Source: Ephydatia muelleri
Lineage: Eukaryota > Porifera > Demospongiae > Spongillida > Spongillidae
Length of the DNA: 64,000 nucleotides
Direction of reading: 5' to 3'
NCBI GenBank assembly: GCA_013339895.1
Contig: JABACO010000001.1
Span: 8,660,020-8,724,019 of the forward strand
The position numbers were made by a program, and so were the translations under genes. Positions 46,863 to 58,959 of the stretch are shown piece by piece. The stretch's first letter is position 1, and every line of letters starts with the position of its first letter. The notes under the pieces were generated by a model. That model worked only from the letters and a program-made list of their open reading frames with translations. It searched no databases and had not been told where the DNA came from.

Positions 46863-47530
46863 ATGGACTCCACCCTACCCTGTGCTATTGAGTGGACTCC
46901 ACCCTACCCTGTGCTATTGAGTGGACTCCACCCTACCCTGTGCTATTGAGTGGACCCCACCCTACCCTGTGCTATTGAGTGGACTCCACCCTACCCTGTG
47001 CTATTGAGTGGACTCCACCCTACACTGTGCTATTGAGTGGACTTCACCCTACCCTGTGCTATTGAGTGGACTCCACCCTACCCTGTGCTATTGAGTGGAC
47101 TCGTACCCCCTGTGCTATTGAGTGGACTCCACCTTACCCCCTGTGCTATTGAGTGGACTCCACCCTACCCTGTGCTATTGAGTGGACTCCACCCTACCCT
47201 GTGCTATTGAGTGGACTCCACCCTACCCTGTGCTATTGAGTGGACTCCACCCTACCCTGTGCTATTGAGTGGACTCCACCCTACCCTGTGCTATTGAGTG
47301 GACTCCACCCTACCCTGCGCTATTGAGTGGACTCCACCCTACCCTGTGCTATTGAGTGGACTGCACCCTACCCTGTGTTATTGAGTGGACTCCACCCTAC
47401 CCCGTGCTATTGAGCGGACTCCACCCTACCCTGTGCTATTGAGTGGACTCCACCCTACCCCCTGTGCTATTGAGTGTACTTCACCCTACCCTGTGCTATT
47501 GAGTGGACTCCACCCTACCCCCTGTGCTAG
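46863..47530 (+). repeat. 29-bp satellite array, about 23 copies
   Basis: Unit GTGGACTCCACCCTACCCTG then TGCTATTGA. Copies are near identical, with occasional CCCC length variants. A degenerate continuation and a C run reach 47760. The flanking degenerate GTGGACCCTATGGCAGACA repeats (45780-46860) may be the older seed. Confidence 0.95.
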
Positions 47531-47758
47531 GCCCTACAACTAGTCCTTACAGCGAACCGTGTCAGCCATGGAGTGGACCCTCTTATTAATGGACTCCACC
47601 CTACCCTGTGCTATTGAGTAGACTTCACCCCCCCCCCCCCCCCCCACAGCTATTCCTTACAGTAATCAGTGTCAGCCATAGAGTGGACCCTCTTATTAAT
47701 GCACTCCTCCCTACCCCGTGCTATTGAGTGGACTCCACCCTACCAACTGTGCACGTGT

Positions 47759-49870
47759 GGTGAAGTACGTGTCATTTATTACACTCTGGCACAAGCACTG
47801 CTCCAACATCAAGATCACCTGCACGCAACGATCTGCGTGACAAGTGTGATCAGATGTTGGTCACGTTGAGGCACAGCCTTTCTGACGAGCAGCGTAAAAC
47901 AATAAATGACAAATACACCCAGCACCTCATTAAGGCAAAGGCATTTCGTGATGCCTACAATGCATGCATTGTGACAGGTGAAAAAAACGGCGTAATCGCG
48001 CGTAATTGGGCGTGAAAATCGGCCATAAACGCGCCAAATTACGCGGTTGTCAAAACGCTGTATCTTCTTGATTGTGCAATATAGTGGAGCTGCATTTTGC
48101 ATATTTACAAAGCGGTCCTGTGTCTATAGAAGTCCAAAGATGGTTTAGTTTGCGATCTATCGTTCCGAAGATATTCACATTCAAGTAAAGGGCTTGATTT
48201 CGCGGGGTTTTGTACTTGAAGCCCGCGAAATCTTGCTCTAAGTTGATTGTGAATATCTTCGGAACGATGCATCGCAAACTAAACCATCTTTGGACTTCTA
48301 CAGACACAGGACCGCTTTGTAAATATGCAAAATGCAGCTCCACTGTATTGCACAATCAAGAAGATACATCGTTTTGAAGACCGCGTAATTTGGCGCGTTT
48401 ATGGCCGTTTTTCACGCACAATTACGCGCGATTACGCCGTTTTTTTCACCTGGGCAAACATTGAGGAGGCTGAGAGAGAATGGGGAAGGAAGAGACAGAA
48501 GGAGCATGAACAGATCCTGGGTCACTTGGAATCCAGCGCCCTGATGTCTCCCTTCGCCTCACACGCCCACCTGGACATGCAGATGCAGTACTCCTTTGAC
48601 TACTGCCAGCATGTGTCACTGCCCTACAGCTCACAGCAAAGGGGCACTTTATTTTTCAGGACACCTCGCAAGGTCCAGGTGTTTGGTGTGTGTTGTGAGC
48701 CGCTGTCTCGCCAGGTGTTCTTCCTAATTGACGAGGCAGAGCAGGCTGGCAAGGGTGCTGTGGTGATGGTCAGCTTGGTGCATGCCTTCCACCCACATGG
48801 ACTGGAAGAGAGGCGTGTAACACTTCAGGCCGACAACTGTGTGGGCCAGAACAAGAACACCACCATGATGTGGTACCTGGCCTGGCGGGTCATCACTGGA
48901 CAACAGGACACCATCCAGCTGAACTTCATGCTACCTGGGCACACAAAGTTCAGACCCAATTCCTACTTTGGCCTGTTCAAGAAGTACTACCGAAGACAGG
49001 ACCATGTATCTGATATGGACGACCTAGCAGACTGTGTCCGGCAGTGTGGCCAGGACGTCACATGTGTGCCACAGCTGTACCAGGACTGGCACTACTATGA
49101 TTGGAATGCCTTTCTGGGCCAGTGGTTTAGTCCTCTGGCTGGCCTAGGCCACTGCTACACATTCCGGTTTGACCGCAAACACCCTGGTGTCATGAAAATG
49201 ATGACCTTGCCATCAAACGCAAACCCCACCGAGGTGACCATGCTGAGGGCTGGAGTTGCCATAATGGACATAAAGGATGCTTATCAGATGCCACCTGTTA
49301 TTACACCCAACGGATTGTTCCTGACGCGGTCACTGTACCTGTATGAAAGGGTGAGGGAATACGTTCGTGACCCCCAAAAAAGGGACAAGGTGTGTCCAAA
49401 GCCTCCACCAGGCTCAGGGCCCGACTCTGGTAATGCTTCATCCCTACCAGAAAGCAACCAACCTGGACCTTCAACTGCCATTCCTCACTCACCTACTGTT
49501 GAGAGTCATGACTCTGCAGAGGACACATACAGTGAAGTGCAAGACAGAGAGGATGGTTGTGTTTCTGGCAGGAGGAAACGCAGACCCGGGTCTGAACTGA
49601 TCCTTGCCTACCAGTGCACTGTATGTGGCAAGAGGTATGCCAGTGGTCTGGCTCTGTCCCTGCACAAAAAGAACACTCACAAGCAGCCTGCTGTTCCATG
49701 TGATGAACACGGTGATGCCACTAAGGCCAACAATTCCAGTGGTGCCACTAAGGTGGGCAATTCCAGTGTTGACGAAGTAAGCCAGGGTCCATCCATGTGC
49801 AGGCGTAGGAAAAAATCTGAAATTGACAGGCCGTTTTCCTGTTCGGTGTGTGGCAAGAAGTACGGCGCAC
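47759..49870 (+). pseudogene. uncharacterised ADNCVGQNKN-family gene (possible DDE-like transposase) with C2H2 fingers, broken
   Basis: Fragments in order: VKYVSFITLWHKHCSNIKI; after a frameshift near 47812, NDLRDKCDQMLVTLRHSLSD and KAFRDAYNACIVT. A foldback element then interrupts. From 48453 the frame is open: ANIEEAEREW, YCQHVSLPYSSQQRGTLFF, VFGVCCEPLSRQVFFL, LQADNCVGQNKNTTMMWYLA, MLPGHTKFRPNSYFGLFKKY, YQDWHYYDWNAFLGQWFSPL. Last come one complete C2H2 finger (YQCTVCGKRYASG...HKKNTH) and a second (FSCSVCGKKYG) cut by satellite. The family recurs in invertebrate genomes; the DNCxGQNKN and GHTK motifs suggest an RNase H-like nuclease, which is my inference. Confidence 0.72.
47975..48452. mobile_element. 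478-bp palindromic foldback element, copy 3, inside the broken gene
   Basis: Ends CAGGTGAAAAAAACGGCG and CGCCGTTTTTTTCACCTG differ slightly from copies 1 and 2. Its right arm is open in the gene's frame from an ATG at 48325, so a chimeric ORF of 538 codons starts in the element and runs into the gene. Confidence 0.9.
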
Positions 49871-49879
49871 TCTACTATT

Positions 49880-50500
49880 GTGTGGATTCCACCCTACCCT
49901 ATGCTATTGAGTGGACTCTACCCTACCCCCTGTGCTATTGAGTGGACTCCACCCTACCCCTGTGCTATTGAGTGGACTCCACCCTACCCTGTGCTATTGA
50001 GTGGACTCCACCCTACCCCCTGTGCTATTGAGTGGACTCCACCCTACCCCTTGTGCTAGGCCCTACAACTAGTCCTTACAGCGAACAGTGTCAGCCATGG
50101 AGGGAATCCTCTTTTGAATGGACTCCACCCTAGCCTGTGCTATTGAGTGGACTCCACCCTACCCCCCTGTGCTATTGAGTGGACTCCACCCACCTACAGC
50201 TATTCTTTACAGTGATCAGTGTCAGCCATGGAGTGGACCGTTCGAGTGCATTCCACCCTCCTGTGCTATTGAGTGGACTCCACCCTACCCCCTTTGCTAT
50301 GCCCTACCGCTTTTCCTTACAGTGATCACCCTCTTTTGAATGGACTACCCTGTACTATTGAGTGGACTCCACCCTACCCCCTGTACTTTTGAGTGGACTC
50401 CACCCTACCCCTTACAGCGAACAGTGTCAGCCATGGAGTGGACCCGCTTATTAATGCACTCCACCCTACCCCGTGCTATTGACTGGACTTCACCCTACAA
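49880..50500 (+). repeat. second 29-bp satellite array, partly degenerate
   Basis: About seven good copies (49880-50060) and a degenerate continuation with TACAGCGAACAGTGTCAGCCATGG spacers. It begins inside the second zinc finger of the gene. Confidence 0.9.
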
Positions 50501-50988
50501 CTACAATATTCAGCTTGGTGCAGGCTGGCAAGCGTGTGTGGTCATATAGCAGGCTGGCAAGGGTGAGGTGGTTGTGTTTAGCTTGGTGCAACATCTATTA
50601 TACCGAGTAGACCCTATGGCAGACAGCTATGAAATGAATCATATGGTGGTAAACACGACTACAGAAACAGTTTGGTACCAAAAAGCAAGCAGCGCTATGG
50701 AATGGACTCCACAGAGAGGTATTTCCAAAAGACTGCAGACAAGTATGGAGTGGACCTAACAGTAGAGAACCCCCTGTCACAGACATCTATGGAGTTTGCC
50801 GTACAACAGCAGTGAACCCTATTGTAGTCAGCCATGGAGTGGACCCTCGACTTCTGTGCTGCGCCTACCTTTGTTGAACCTTGTTGTATGACTGCTATGT
50901 TAAAGTTGTGCATGATGTACTGTTCAACATGTCAGCTATTGAACATACATGTAGTAACTTGCCTAGTGCCCTATTTTACCAGGGCCAA

Positions 50989-51075
50989 ACCATAACGATA
51001 GGCTAGTAATGACATTCACCACTAAGCGGAGCTGTTGTACTAGCAGTGAATATCATTACTAGCCCTATCTATGGT
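50989..51075. repeat. hairpin with ~30-bp arms
   Basis: GGCTAGTAATGACATTCAC (ends 51019) pairs with GTGAATATCATTACTAGCC (51047-51065), with further pairing outside (ACCATA/TATGGT). The loop is about 28 bases. Confidence 0.75.
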
Positions 51076-51289
51076 GGTTGTTGGTATTAAGCCAGAAGGT
51101 CAGACGGTCAGGGCACGTTTTGAGACAACTACCATACTACCTAGCTCTACATGTACCAGTGTACACGAATACGATAACCAATAGCTGCACGTACTTGTAC
51201 AGGAACTACATGTACAGTTATGTATATCATATGCAAACTTGACATACTCATGTAGCAGACTTAGCATAAGGTTCAACAAAAGTGCTCAG

Positions 51290-52126
51290 GTGATCTTTAA
51301 GGAATAGCTGTAGGGCCAGCACAAGGGGTAAGGTGGAGTCCACTAAAAAGAGAGTCCACTTCATGTCTGACACTGTTTGCTGTAAGGAATGGCTGTAGGG
51401 TGCAGCACAGGGGGGTAGGGTGGAGTCCATTCAATAGCACAGGGTAGGGTGGAGTCCATTGATAAGTGGGTCCACTCCATGGCTGACACTGTTCGCTGTA
51501 AAGAATACATGTAGCTGTAAGGCACAGCACAGGGGGTAGGGTGGAGTCAACTCAATAGCACGGGGTAGGTGGAGTGCATTAATAAGAGGTCCACTCTATG
51601 GCTGACACTGTTCGCTGTAAGGAATAGCTGTAGGGGGTAGGCTGGAGTCCACTCAATAGCACAAGGTAGGGTGGAGTCCACTCAATTGTACAGGGTAGGG
51701 TGGAGTCCATTCAAAAGAGGGTGATCACTGTTAGGAAAAGCTGTAGGGCGCAGCACAGGGGGTAGGGTGGAGTCCACTCAATAGCACAGGGGGTAGGGTG
51801 GAGTCCACTCAATAGCACAGGGTAGGGTGGAGTCCACTCAATAGCACAGGGTAGGGTGGAGTCCACTCAATAGCACAGGGTAGGGTGGAGTCCACTCAAT
51901 AGCACAGGGGGTAGGGTAGAGTCCACTCAATAGCACAGGGTAGGGTGGAGTCCACTCAATAGCACAGGGTAGGGTGGAGTCCACTCAATAGCACAGGGTA
52001 GGGTGAAGTCTACTCAATAGCACAGGGGGTAGGGTGGAGTCCACTCAATAGCACAGGGTAGGGTGGAGTCCACTCAATAGCAAGGGTAGGGTGGAGTCCA
52101 CTCAATAGCACAGGGTAGGGTGGAGT
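51290..52126 (-). repeat. third 29-bp satellite array, inverted relative to the others
   Basis: GGGTAGGGTGGAGTCCACTC then AATAGCACA, the reverse complement of the arrays at 46863 and 49880. The regular part starts at about 51770. Confidence 0.95.
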
Positions 52127-52387
52127 AAAAATTAACGAACAGAACAAATCGATAGATATAGGACCTCTCTACCTACAAATCGATTTTGAAGCGATTTGAT
52201 TACTCCTATCGAAAGCTATGGTGGGTTTGAACCCGGTGGGGTATCGAACGATGCAATACTGGCGCGGAGCAAGTGCAAGACCCCCAAATGGATTTTACCA
52301 TAGAGAAATGATGTAGTATTAAGTGTTGAAAATAGGAAGTTGATACCTTTTAGTGTTCGGAAGTTATAGTGATTCAAACGCAAGTAA

Positions 52388-53466
52388 ATGGGTCAGTTTC
52401 CGAGAAAATGAGCCTTCGCTCTATATATATGGGACAGTTTCCGCGAAAATTGCCCCACGGTTAAAATGTTATAAAAATGCATCGCGTTTGAATCGCTATA
52501 ACTTCCCAACGGATAACGCTATTGACTTCCTATTTTCAACAGTTCGTAGTGAAATGGCGTAGTATGAAGTTTTGAAAATTGGAAGTCGATAGCGTTATCC
52601 GTTGGGATGTTATAGCGATTCAAACGCGATGCATTTTTATAACATTTTAACCGTGGGGCAATTTTCGCGGAAACTGTCCCATATATAAAAGTTATAAAAA
52701 TCATTCACGTTTGAATCGCTATAACTTCCGAACGGTACACGCCATTGACTTCCTATTTTCAATACTTCATACTACACCATTTCTCTACGGTAAAATACTT
52801 TTTGGGGTCTTGCACTTGCTCCGTGCCTGTATTGCAACGTCCGATACCCCACAAGGTATGAACCCGTCATAACTTTCGGCAGGAGTAATCAAATCACTTC
52901 AAATTCGGTATGTAGATAGAGAGGTCCTATACCTATCGATTTGTTCTGTTCGTTAATTTTTATGCCATCTGTTACGGAGATACAGTTGAATAAACTACGT
53001 GCACGTTTTCCCGCTTGATTCGCGCCAATGTAATAATCCCCGCCTCCCCATACATTGAGCGGAGCGCAATTTGCCCAAATCATTGGCGCGAAACGAGCGC
53101 GAAAATGTGCACGTAGTTTGTTCAACTGTATCTCCGTAACGGATTGCATAAAAATTAACGAACAGAACAAATAGATAGATATAGGACCTCTCCACCTACA
53201 AACCGAATTTGAAGCGATTTGATTACTCCTACAGAAAGTTATGGCGGGTTTGAACCCGGTGGGGTATCGAACGTTGCAATACTGGCAAGGAGCAAGTGCA
53301 AGACCCCAAAACATATTAAGCCATAGAGAAATGGTGTGGTATGAAGTGTTGAAAATAGGATGTTGATGGCATGTACCGTTCGGAAGTTATAGCGATTCAA
53401 ACGTGAATGATTTTTATAACTTTTATATATATATAGCGAAGGCTCATTTTCTCGGAAACTGACCCA
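52388..53466. mobile_element. TGGGTCAGTTT-ended palindromic element with nested MITE
   Basis: TGGGTCAGTTTCCGAGAAAA (52388) is matched inverted at 53466. Inside, long arms carry CGTTAATTTTTATGC, GGTATCGAACGTTGCAATAC and GGAGCAAGTGCAAGACC in both orientations. A second MITE (52430-52681) has inserted at a TA near the left end. Confidence 0.75.
52430..52681. mobile_element. 252-bp palindromic MITE, TGGGACAGTTT family (right copy)
   Basis: Bounded by TGGGACAGTTTCCGCGAAAA and its inverse, flanked by TA on both sides. Same length as the copy at 44924-45175. Confidence 0.88.
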
Positions 53467-54019
53467 AATGTTATAAGGTTTTATATATATAGCGAAGCGC
53501 AATTTTCTCGGAAACTGTCCCATATGCGAAACGACATTTTCGCGTGAACTGTCCCATATTGAATTAGTTAAATCATTTGCTACTGCTCCTGTTTGGTACT
53601 GACAATTCTAAGCTACCATTTTACCTTTTGTAATGATATGAGTAGCAATTAGTTTGGCCCAAATCTAATAATACAATTACCAAATTATGACATCGTGACA
53701 AATTTGATCACTGAAGGGCACTCTTCCAGCCAATTCTGAAGCTATTGGTGAATGTTTAGAAGTGTTCCTGTCCCGTAAGCAGAATAATTCCGCAGCCGCG
53801 CTATTTTGCCACATAAAATAACAACGAAACTGCTCATATTTGTCTTCTCGTTCGATATAAATAACAAGCTAAACGATCCCATCGTCGAGAGTCTCGTTAG
53901 ATGCAAGTCACATGATTTAAATGACTTCATAGATCAAATCCTACATGGAAGTTTCTAGTGAAACTTCTGATTTCAGCAATGGTACTGCTGACGATAATGA
54001 TTAAAAACTGAGTCCATCA

Positions 54020-55020
54020 CCAGCGCCATCTTAGGGGCGCCAATTGGAGACCCAATCTTTTGTGCCAAGTCCATTGCGGAGAAAAGGGCAAATGCCTCTA
54101 AGTTTTTGGTACTGCTAAAAGAAGTAGGTTCTGTTGACTCCCAAGTTGCTCTGTTGTTGCTACGTCATTGCGGTGGTTTCTGTCGGATGGTCCATATTGC
54201 CAGATGCACCCCTCCTTCTGTAGCACTGGAAGGATTGCACTTATTTGATGAGTAGGTCCGCCAGACTTTTTCAGATAGCATGTGCATTGACCCATCTGAT
54301 TTAATTTGGCAACAGACCAGCTGAGTCTGAGCAGGGGTGGTCTGGGGCTTCGCCGTGTACCATTACATTTATCAGCAGCATTCATGTCTTCCTTTTTGAT
54401 GTCGGGCTTTGCTACCAACACTAGTCACCATCTTCTCCGATCTTTGGACCACTTTAATGCATGTGCATGTGTTTCCCTGGCAGAGGTCATTTCTATTCAT
54501 GAGTTGCTTAATTCTCCAATGACCCAAAAGATGCTGTCCACTAAAAAAGAGAACAAGCAGTTTCAGTTGCTTTTTGTTGCCTCCTCTATTCCAAACAGGG
54601 CTTATTTTAATTTGTGCTTCATCAAACTTTGCAGCTTCTTGGCTATCAGTTATACCATTCCCAGGTCTTAACCTCCACCTTGACACAGCTGAATTCCAAA
54701 CAGCTTTAAAATGGGGCTAGGTATCAACATGTTTGGTGGCAGTACATGTAGGTGCCCATCTTGTTCAACCCAATCGTTAGATCCCTTAGGTCACAACACC
54801 CTAACATGTAGATATAATGGGGATGTAGTGTCACGCCGCAATCAACTTTGAAATATCATTTTTGAATCCTGCAGACACGCTGGTGTTGGGGGACAAATTG
54901 AGGCAGGAAGTGGTTTGGGGCACGACGAATGGCGAACCCGGCCAATCTAGTGCCAAATTGGGATCTGGTGAAACCAGCAGCTTTTGATCTCACTGTTGCA
55001 TCTCCTGGAAATTATTCTAT
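54020..55020 (+). pseudogene. 3' fragment of a non-LTR retrotransposon (LINE) ORF2
   Basis: Broken frames read APIGDPIFCAKSIAEKRANA, DSQVALLLLRHCGGFCRMVH, LSLSRGGLGLRRVPLHLSAA, a zinc knuckle CPSC...LGHNTLTC (about 54750), then GDVVSRRNQL, EAGSGLGHDE and LVPNWDLVKPAAFDLTV. This is the C-terminal part after the RT catalytic core of a common marine-invertebrate LINE. Several stops. A 5'-truncated insertion is likely; AAATAAAAATAAAAAT at 55078-55093 may mark its 3' tail. Confidence 0.75.
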
Positions 55021-55529
55021 TAAGACCCTAGGCTGTACTAAACCTAGTATTATTGCTGTATATGTATTTCTGTGTTTAAAATAAAAATAAAAATACAGCT
55101 ACATATTTTTATTGTACAATAAACTCTAACACATTTTCATAGTTAGCAAAATCAGGTTTACTCATTAATACCATTCATGCTATTGCCAAACTTGAACAAA
55201 AAAATCTGAAATAGCCTCAAAATAGGAAATGACTGGGTTTGGCTGCTCAAGCTAACATACATGCATTTAGCTTGCCATACACATGTGCACATTTGTAAAT
55301 TGGCACCTATAACCAACCCTAAAACTAATCCAACGTGTACATGCATGTAATTTGATTCATACCAAAATTGAACATCACTGTAACATTAACATGATTAGTT
55401 GTATTGCAACACATAGTGGGCTTAATAAGCATGTTTATGTATTGAATAGCCTTTTCTGGCACCTCCCCCCCCCCCCCCCACCTCAATTCATATTTTACAT
55501 ACTTCATAGTCTTTTTTTATTTCATTTAG

Positions 55530-55628
55530 GATGGATGTACGGCACTACATTATGCTACCAAGATGAGAAATGCTTGTTTGGAAGTGTTGCTAGATTTCAA
55601 TGGAATTGATGTGAACATTGAAGACAAT
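55530..55628 (+). CDS. Receptor gene, ankyrin repeat 2
   Basis: 99 bp, phase 0-0, TTCATTTAG| to |GTAAGA. DGCTALHYATKMRNACLEVL then LDFNGIDVNIEDN: the TALH motif and VNIEDN loop are canonical. The intron before it (12 kb) holds the 8.7-kb element and the LINE fragment. Confidence 0.9.
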
Positions 55629-55957
55629 GTAAGAAGTACATGTACACGGATGATCGATTGTATTCATGTTCGTATTTTCCACAATGTATGTAGTTAAATC
55701 CTTATGACTTCACTAGTCAGTCCATAAGTAGAAAATTAGAAAGTGTGATTTGCATATTCATTTCATTTAGTACCTAAGTGTAGCTTTTAATATCAACCTA
55801 CCCCTGTAAACTCTTTCATCAATGTGTGCATTATTTGTGTGCCATTTCCCATTTTAAAAAAATTCATTTTATTCACATCCTTCATAATTAGAAAATGGAA
55901 TACTTATCTTTTGTGATCTTGATCATTTGTGCATATAAATTGCATATGTATTTTCAG

Positions 55958-56050
55958 AACGGTCGAACTGTATTGCATGAAGCTGCAATAAATTGCAGTA
56001 TATCAAGCTTAAAAACATGTGCTTCAAAATTGCATGTCTGGAACAAACAG
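55958..56050 (+). CDS. Receptor gene, ankyrin repeat 3
   Basis: 93 bp, TTTTCAG| to |GTAAGC. NGRTVLHEAAINCSISSLKT then CASKLHVWNKQ. Its closest relative is the exon at 63636, same length and the same AAINC and WN positions. Confidence 0.9.
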
Positions 56051-56607
56051 GTAAGCAATATGTCCGGTAGTACTACTTGCAAGTCTTAGTTTTCTAAATG
56101 TTGTTAAATGTAGCTAGAAATGTCATTTCGTGCAACGATTTATTTAATCAACAATAGTTCATTGATACTGATGTATCTAGCCATATTCATTCCTCTGTCG
56201 TTATTGAAATCTAATGAATACTAATTAAATGTGATGCATATCACACACAAGTACTGTATGACGTCGCACACACGTCTTATGTAGAAACTCGGCTAGTGGT
56301 TGTAATTGTATTACGTTTAGCGTTAGTGGAAGAGTACCCGGTACAACTGAAAATGACCCCGAGTCCACGCGTGCTATCGAGCATAGCGGTACCATGAGAC
56401 GCTGACTCCAAGTGGGCTCAGTACTAAGAAGACAATAGACTCGCTCGAATCGGGCAACCACGAGAAAACGGTATCGAAAATATGTTTTTATAACTGAACC
56501 AATAGTTATCAATACTGTCCCGGAGGGGGGGAAGGGAAATAAAATTAGGGAAACAAGTAAATAAACAACTTCTCTATCGGGATGTGATCTGTATACGATG
56601 TAGGTTT

Positions 56608-56715
56608 GGTTGTGCAAAAAGCAAGGAAACAAAGTACAGTACTGTTCATTGGGGTGGATAGGATCCTACAACTAAACAGCCCTACATTTGCAAATTTTTG
56701 CAATATGTAGGACTG
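56608..56715. mobile_element. fourth copy of the GCAAAAAGCAA MITE family
   Basis: GCAAAAAGCAAGGAAACAAA, then GTACAGTACTG and ATAGGATCCTACAACTAAAC resemble the copies at 11971 and 12456. Confidence 0.55.
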
Positions 56716-57314
56716 TTGGTTGTAAGCTGATTTTAAATGATGAACATACACTTTAGTCGACAAAGATTATGTATAACTAAGATTATTACACCTGTAGATG
56801 ACTATAACATCACTTTTGCATCCTTACTTACAGTGTAGTAGTTGTCGTTTGTTCCCTGTGTCTTAACATGACTATTGGAAGTTAAAGAAAAATATTACAT
56901 AAATTTGGCCATAACACATCGGAAATGTAAATGTCATATTTAGATTTTAGGTCCAAACATCACCACCATGAGCAGCACATCCAAATTATTATTGAACATC
57001 TCAATGCTTTATTGTCCAAGTGATATAAAGATTTTTTTGTTTCTTTTAAGACTGTGTGCACTACCCAGAATATTAAGTGACATCCTCTTCACTGATTTTG
57101 GTCATTTCTTTCTAGTTCAATAAAACAACAGTCTTTAGAACCTCATTATTTTGTAGGACGTATACACATAAGTGCTGTTTGATGCAAGGTGCTCTGTTGT
57201 TACTAAAACGTTCATGTATTGATATACTGGAAGCTCATTTGTGATAGCCGTACGCAGAGCTCCTGATTTCCATCACTTATTGATTTAAAGTTTCCCTTGT
57301 GATTGCCTGCGCAG

Positions 57315-57419
57315 GATAAAATTGGCAACACTGCATTGCACTTTGCTGCAGAAAGTGGTCATAATGAAAGTGTTACATTTCTTCTTACAAATGGATGTTC
57401 TCTAGATGTTATAAATCAG
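57315..57419 (+). CDS. Receptor gene, ankyrin repeat 4
   Basis: 105 bp, CTGCGCAG| to |GTGAGT. DKIGNTALHFAAESGHNESV then TFLLTNGCSLDVINQ, a near-consensus repeat. Confidence 0.92.
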
Positions 57420-58077
57420 GTGAGTGCAACGGATATTGCCTAAATAAGTCAGTGTTTAGAAAGTGGTGTTAAGTGATAATGTTCTTATTGAACAATATTT
57501 GCAATGTGTTAATTAGTTTTAAAGCCTCACTTGTTAAGTAATTCAGTAGCTGACTAATTAAAAAAAATTACGGTCTCAGGACATTGAACTGCAATTCATT
57601 ATCAAGTCTTATGGTCCATCGCCTTTGTTGCTCATATGACAAGACATGGCCTGGCTAGGAGGCTTGACATTCAAATCCATAGAGTCACTAAACAGACACA
57701 ACCATAGGTGCTAATCATAAGCACAACAGTCCAATGTGTGAACACAGATGCTACCGTTGATATATAAACCACAGTTGATAAACCCATCAGCATGAGCTCA
57801 TGATGAAGAAAAGGGGTACATAAATACAGATTGTACTTTGGAAAGAATTGTTTGCACAATTCAATGATGATTCCTGAAAAACCACATGCACTCAGTACAG
57901 TATAATATAGATCATTCCGATTCACATGTACTTGTTACTATTTTTTCAATAGCAAAACTATCTTTACAACGATCTTGATTCAAGAACACTATTTATGAAT
58001 ATCCCTTTGTAATAGATTGGTAGCAGTAATTTGTTTGTGAATCTTTGATTATGCATCATAATCATATTGCCCTACAG

Positions 58078-58188
58078 AATGAAGACACACCATTGCATCT
58101 GGCTGCACAAAATGGTCGTACCCACTGTTTAAAAGCAATGCTGGAAAATGACACTGCACACGTAGCAGATGTAAATGCAAAAAATAAG
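58078..58188 (+). CDS. Receptor gene, ankyrin repeat 5
   Basis: 111 bp, CCTACAG| to |GTTAGT. NEDTPLHLAAQNGRTHCLKA then MLENDTAHVADVNAKNK, with TPLHLAAQNG as the classic signature and four extra residues in the loop. Confidence 0.92.
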
Positions 58189-58785
58189 GTTAGTTCTTTT
58201 GAATGAAGTGATGCAATCTGAACCGTTTCAATCAATTTGGGAATTCAATAGGCACATACATGAATCTCCACTAATTTGGTTTTTTTTATTGTGACTTACT
58301 GCAATTATTTCCATGAAGGAGCTTGAAATACTAAAAGAGATTATATATATTTCATCATCTAGCTTCATTTGCTAACACACAAGTGAGCAATTTAGTCATT
58401 TGAATGTTGAATTTGAATTTCAGATCACAGTATGGTTTAATAAGAATCATAAATCTGCAATTTGTACACTTGAAAATGCAACTTCTAATGATACAGCACA
58501 ATTTAGGATCAAGATACATATATACAAATTGTGATCTATGAAAACGTCTGAAATTCATATAGGTGATTGTTTCCTATGAACATTGTTTTTGTCAAGTAGA
58601 ACATGCTGCAGTGTTATCCGAAGTTCAAACTGAGTGGAGCACATCATAGAGCACATAACAATAGAGGTTGAACATTTGCCACACCAATTTGATATGTTAA
58701 ATTGGTCTAGTAGCATATTTATGTCACAAAACCACACAAATATTGGACATTTGAGCCATACATATTATTACCCTCCACCTACTAG

Positions 58786-58881
58786 GTGAAAAATACTGCA
58801 CTGCATTGTGCAGCCCTACATTGTAACAAAAGCAGTATCAAGTATCTCATTCAGAAAGGGAGTTTGATCACACCAAATGAA
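58786..58881 (+). CDS. Receptor gene, ankyrin repeat 6
   Basis: 96 bp, CTACTAG| to |GTAAGC. VKNTALHCAALHCNKSSIKY then LIQKGSLITPNE. Confidence 0.9.
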
Positions 58882-58959
58882 GTAAGCCTTTGTTAAGTCC
58901 CCACGAGATTTTGACCATTGTGAATTTATGTAAATAATATGAAATTCAAATTGCTATGT

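Larger units (their letters stand above)
44879..53556. mobile_element. 8.7-kb composite TIR element, TGGGACAGTT family
   Basis: The two ends are perfect 35-bp inverted repeats (44879-44913 and 53522-53556), starting TGGGACAGTTCACGCGAAAA, flanked by TA (44877-44878, 53557-53558). Smaller palindromic members with the same terminus are nested inside both arms. The 29-bp satellite arrays are on the + strand near the left and inverted near the right. The only gene-like content is the broken family at 47759-49870. TA duplications suit Tc1/mariner-like or Sola-like elements but I cannot assign the superfamily. Confidence 0.75.

Noticed and set aside
57671..57925. Hydrophobic 84-codon minus ORF
   Set aside because: Lies in an ankyrin intron, no splice context or recognisable family; AT-rich chance ORF.
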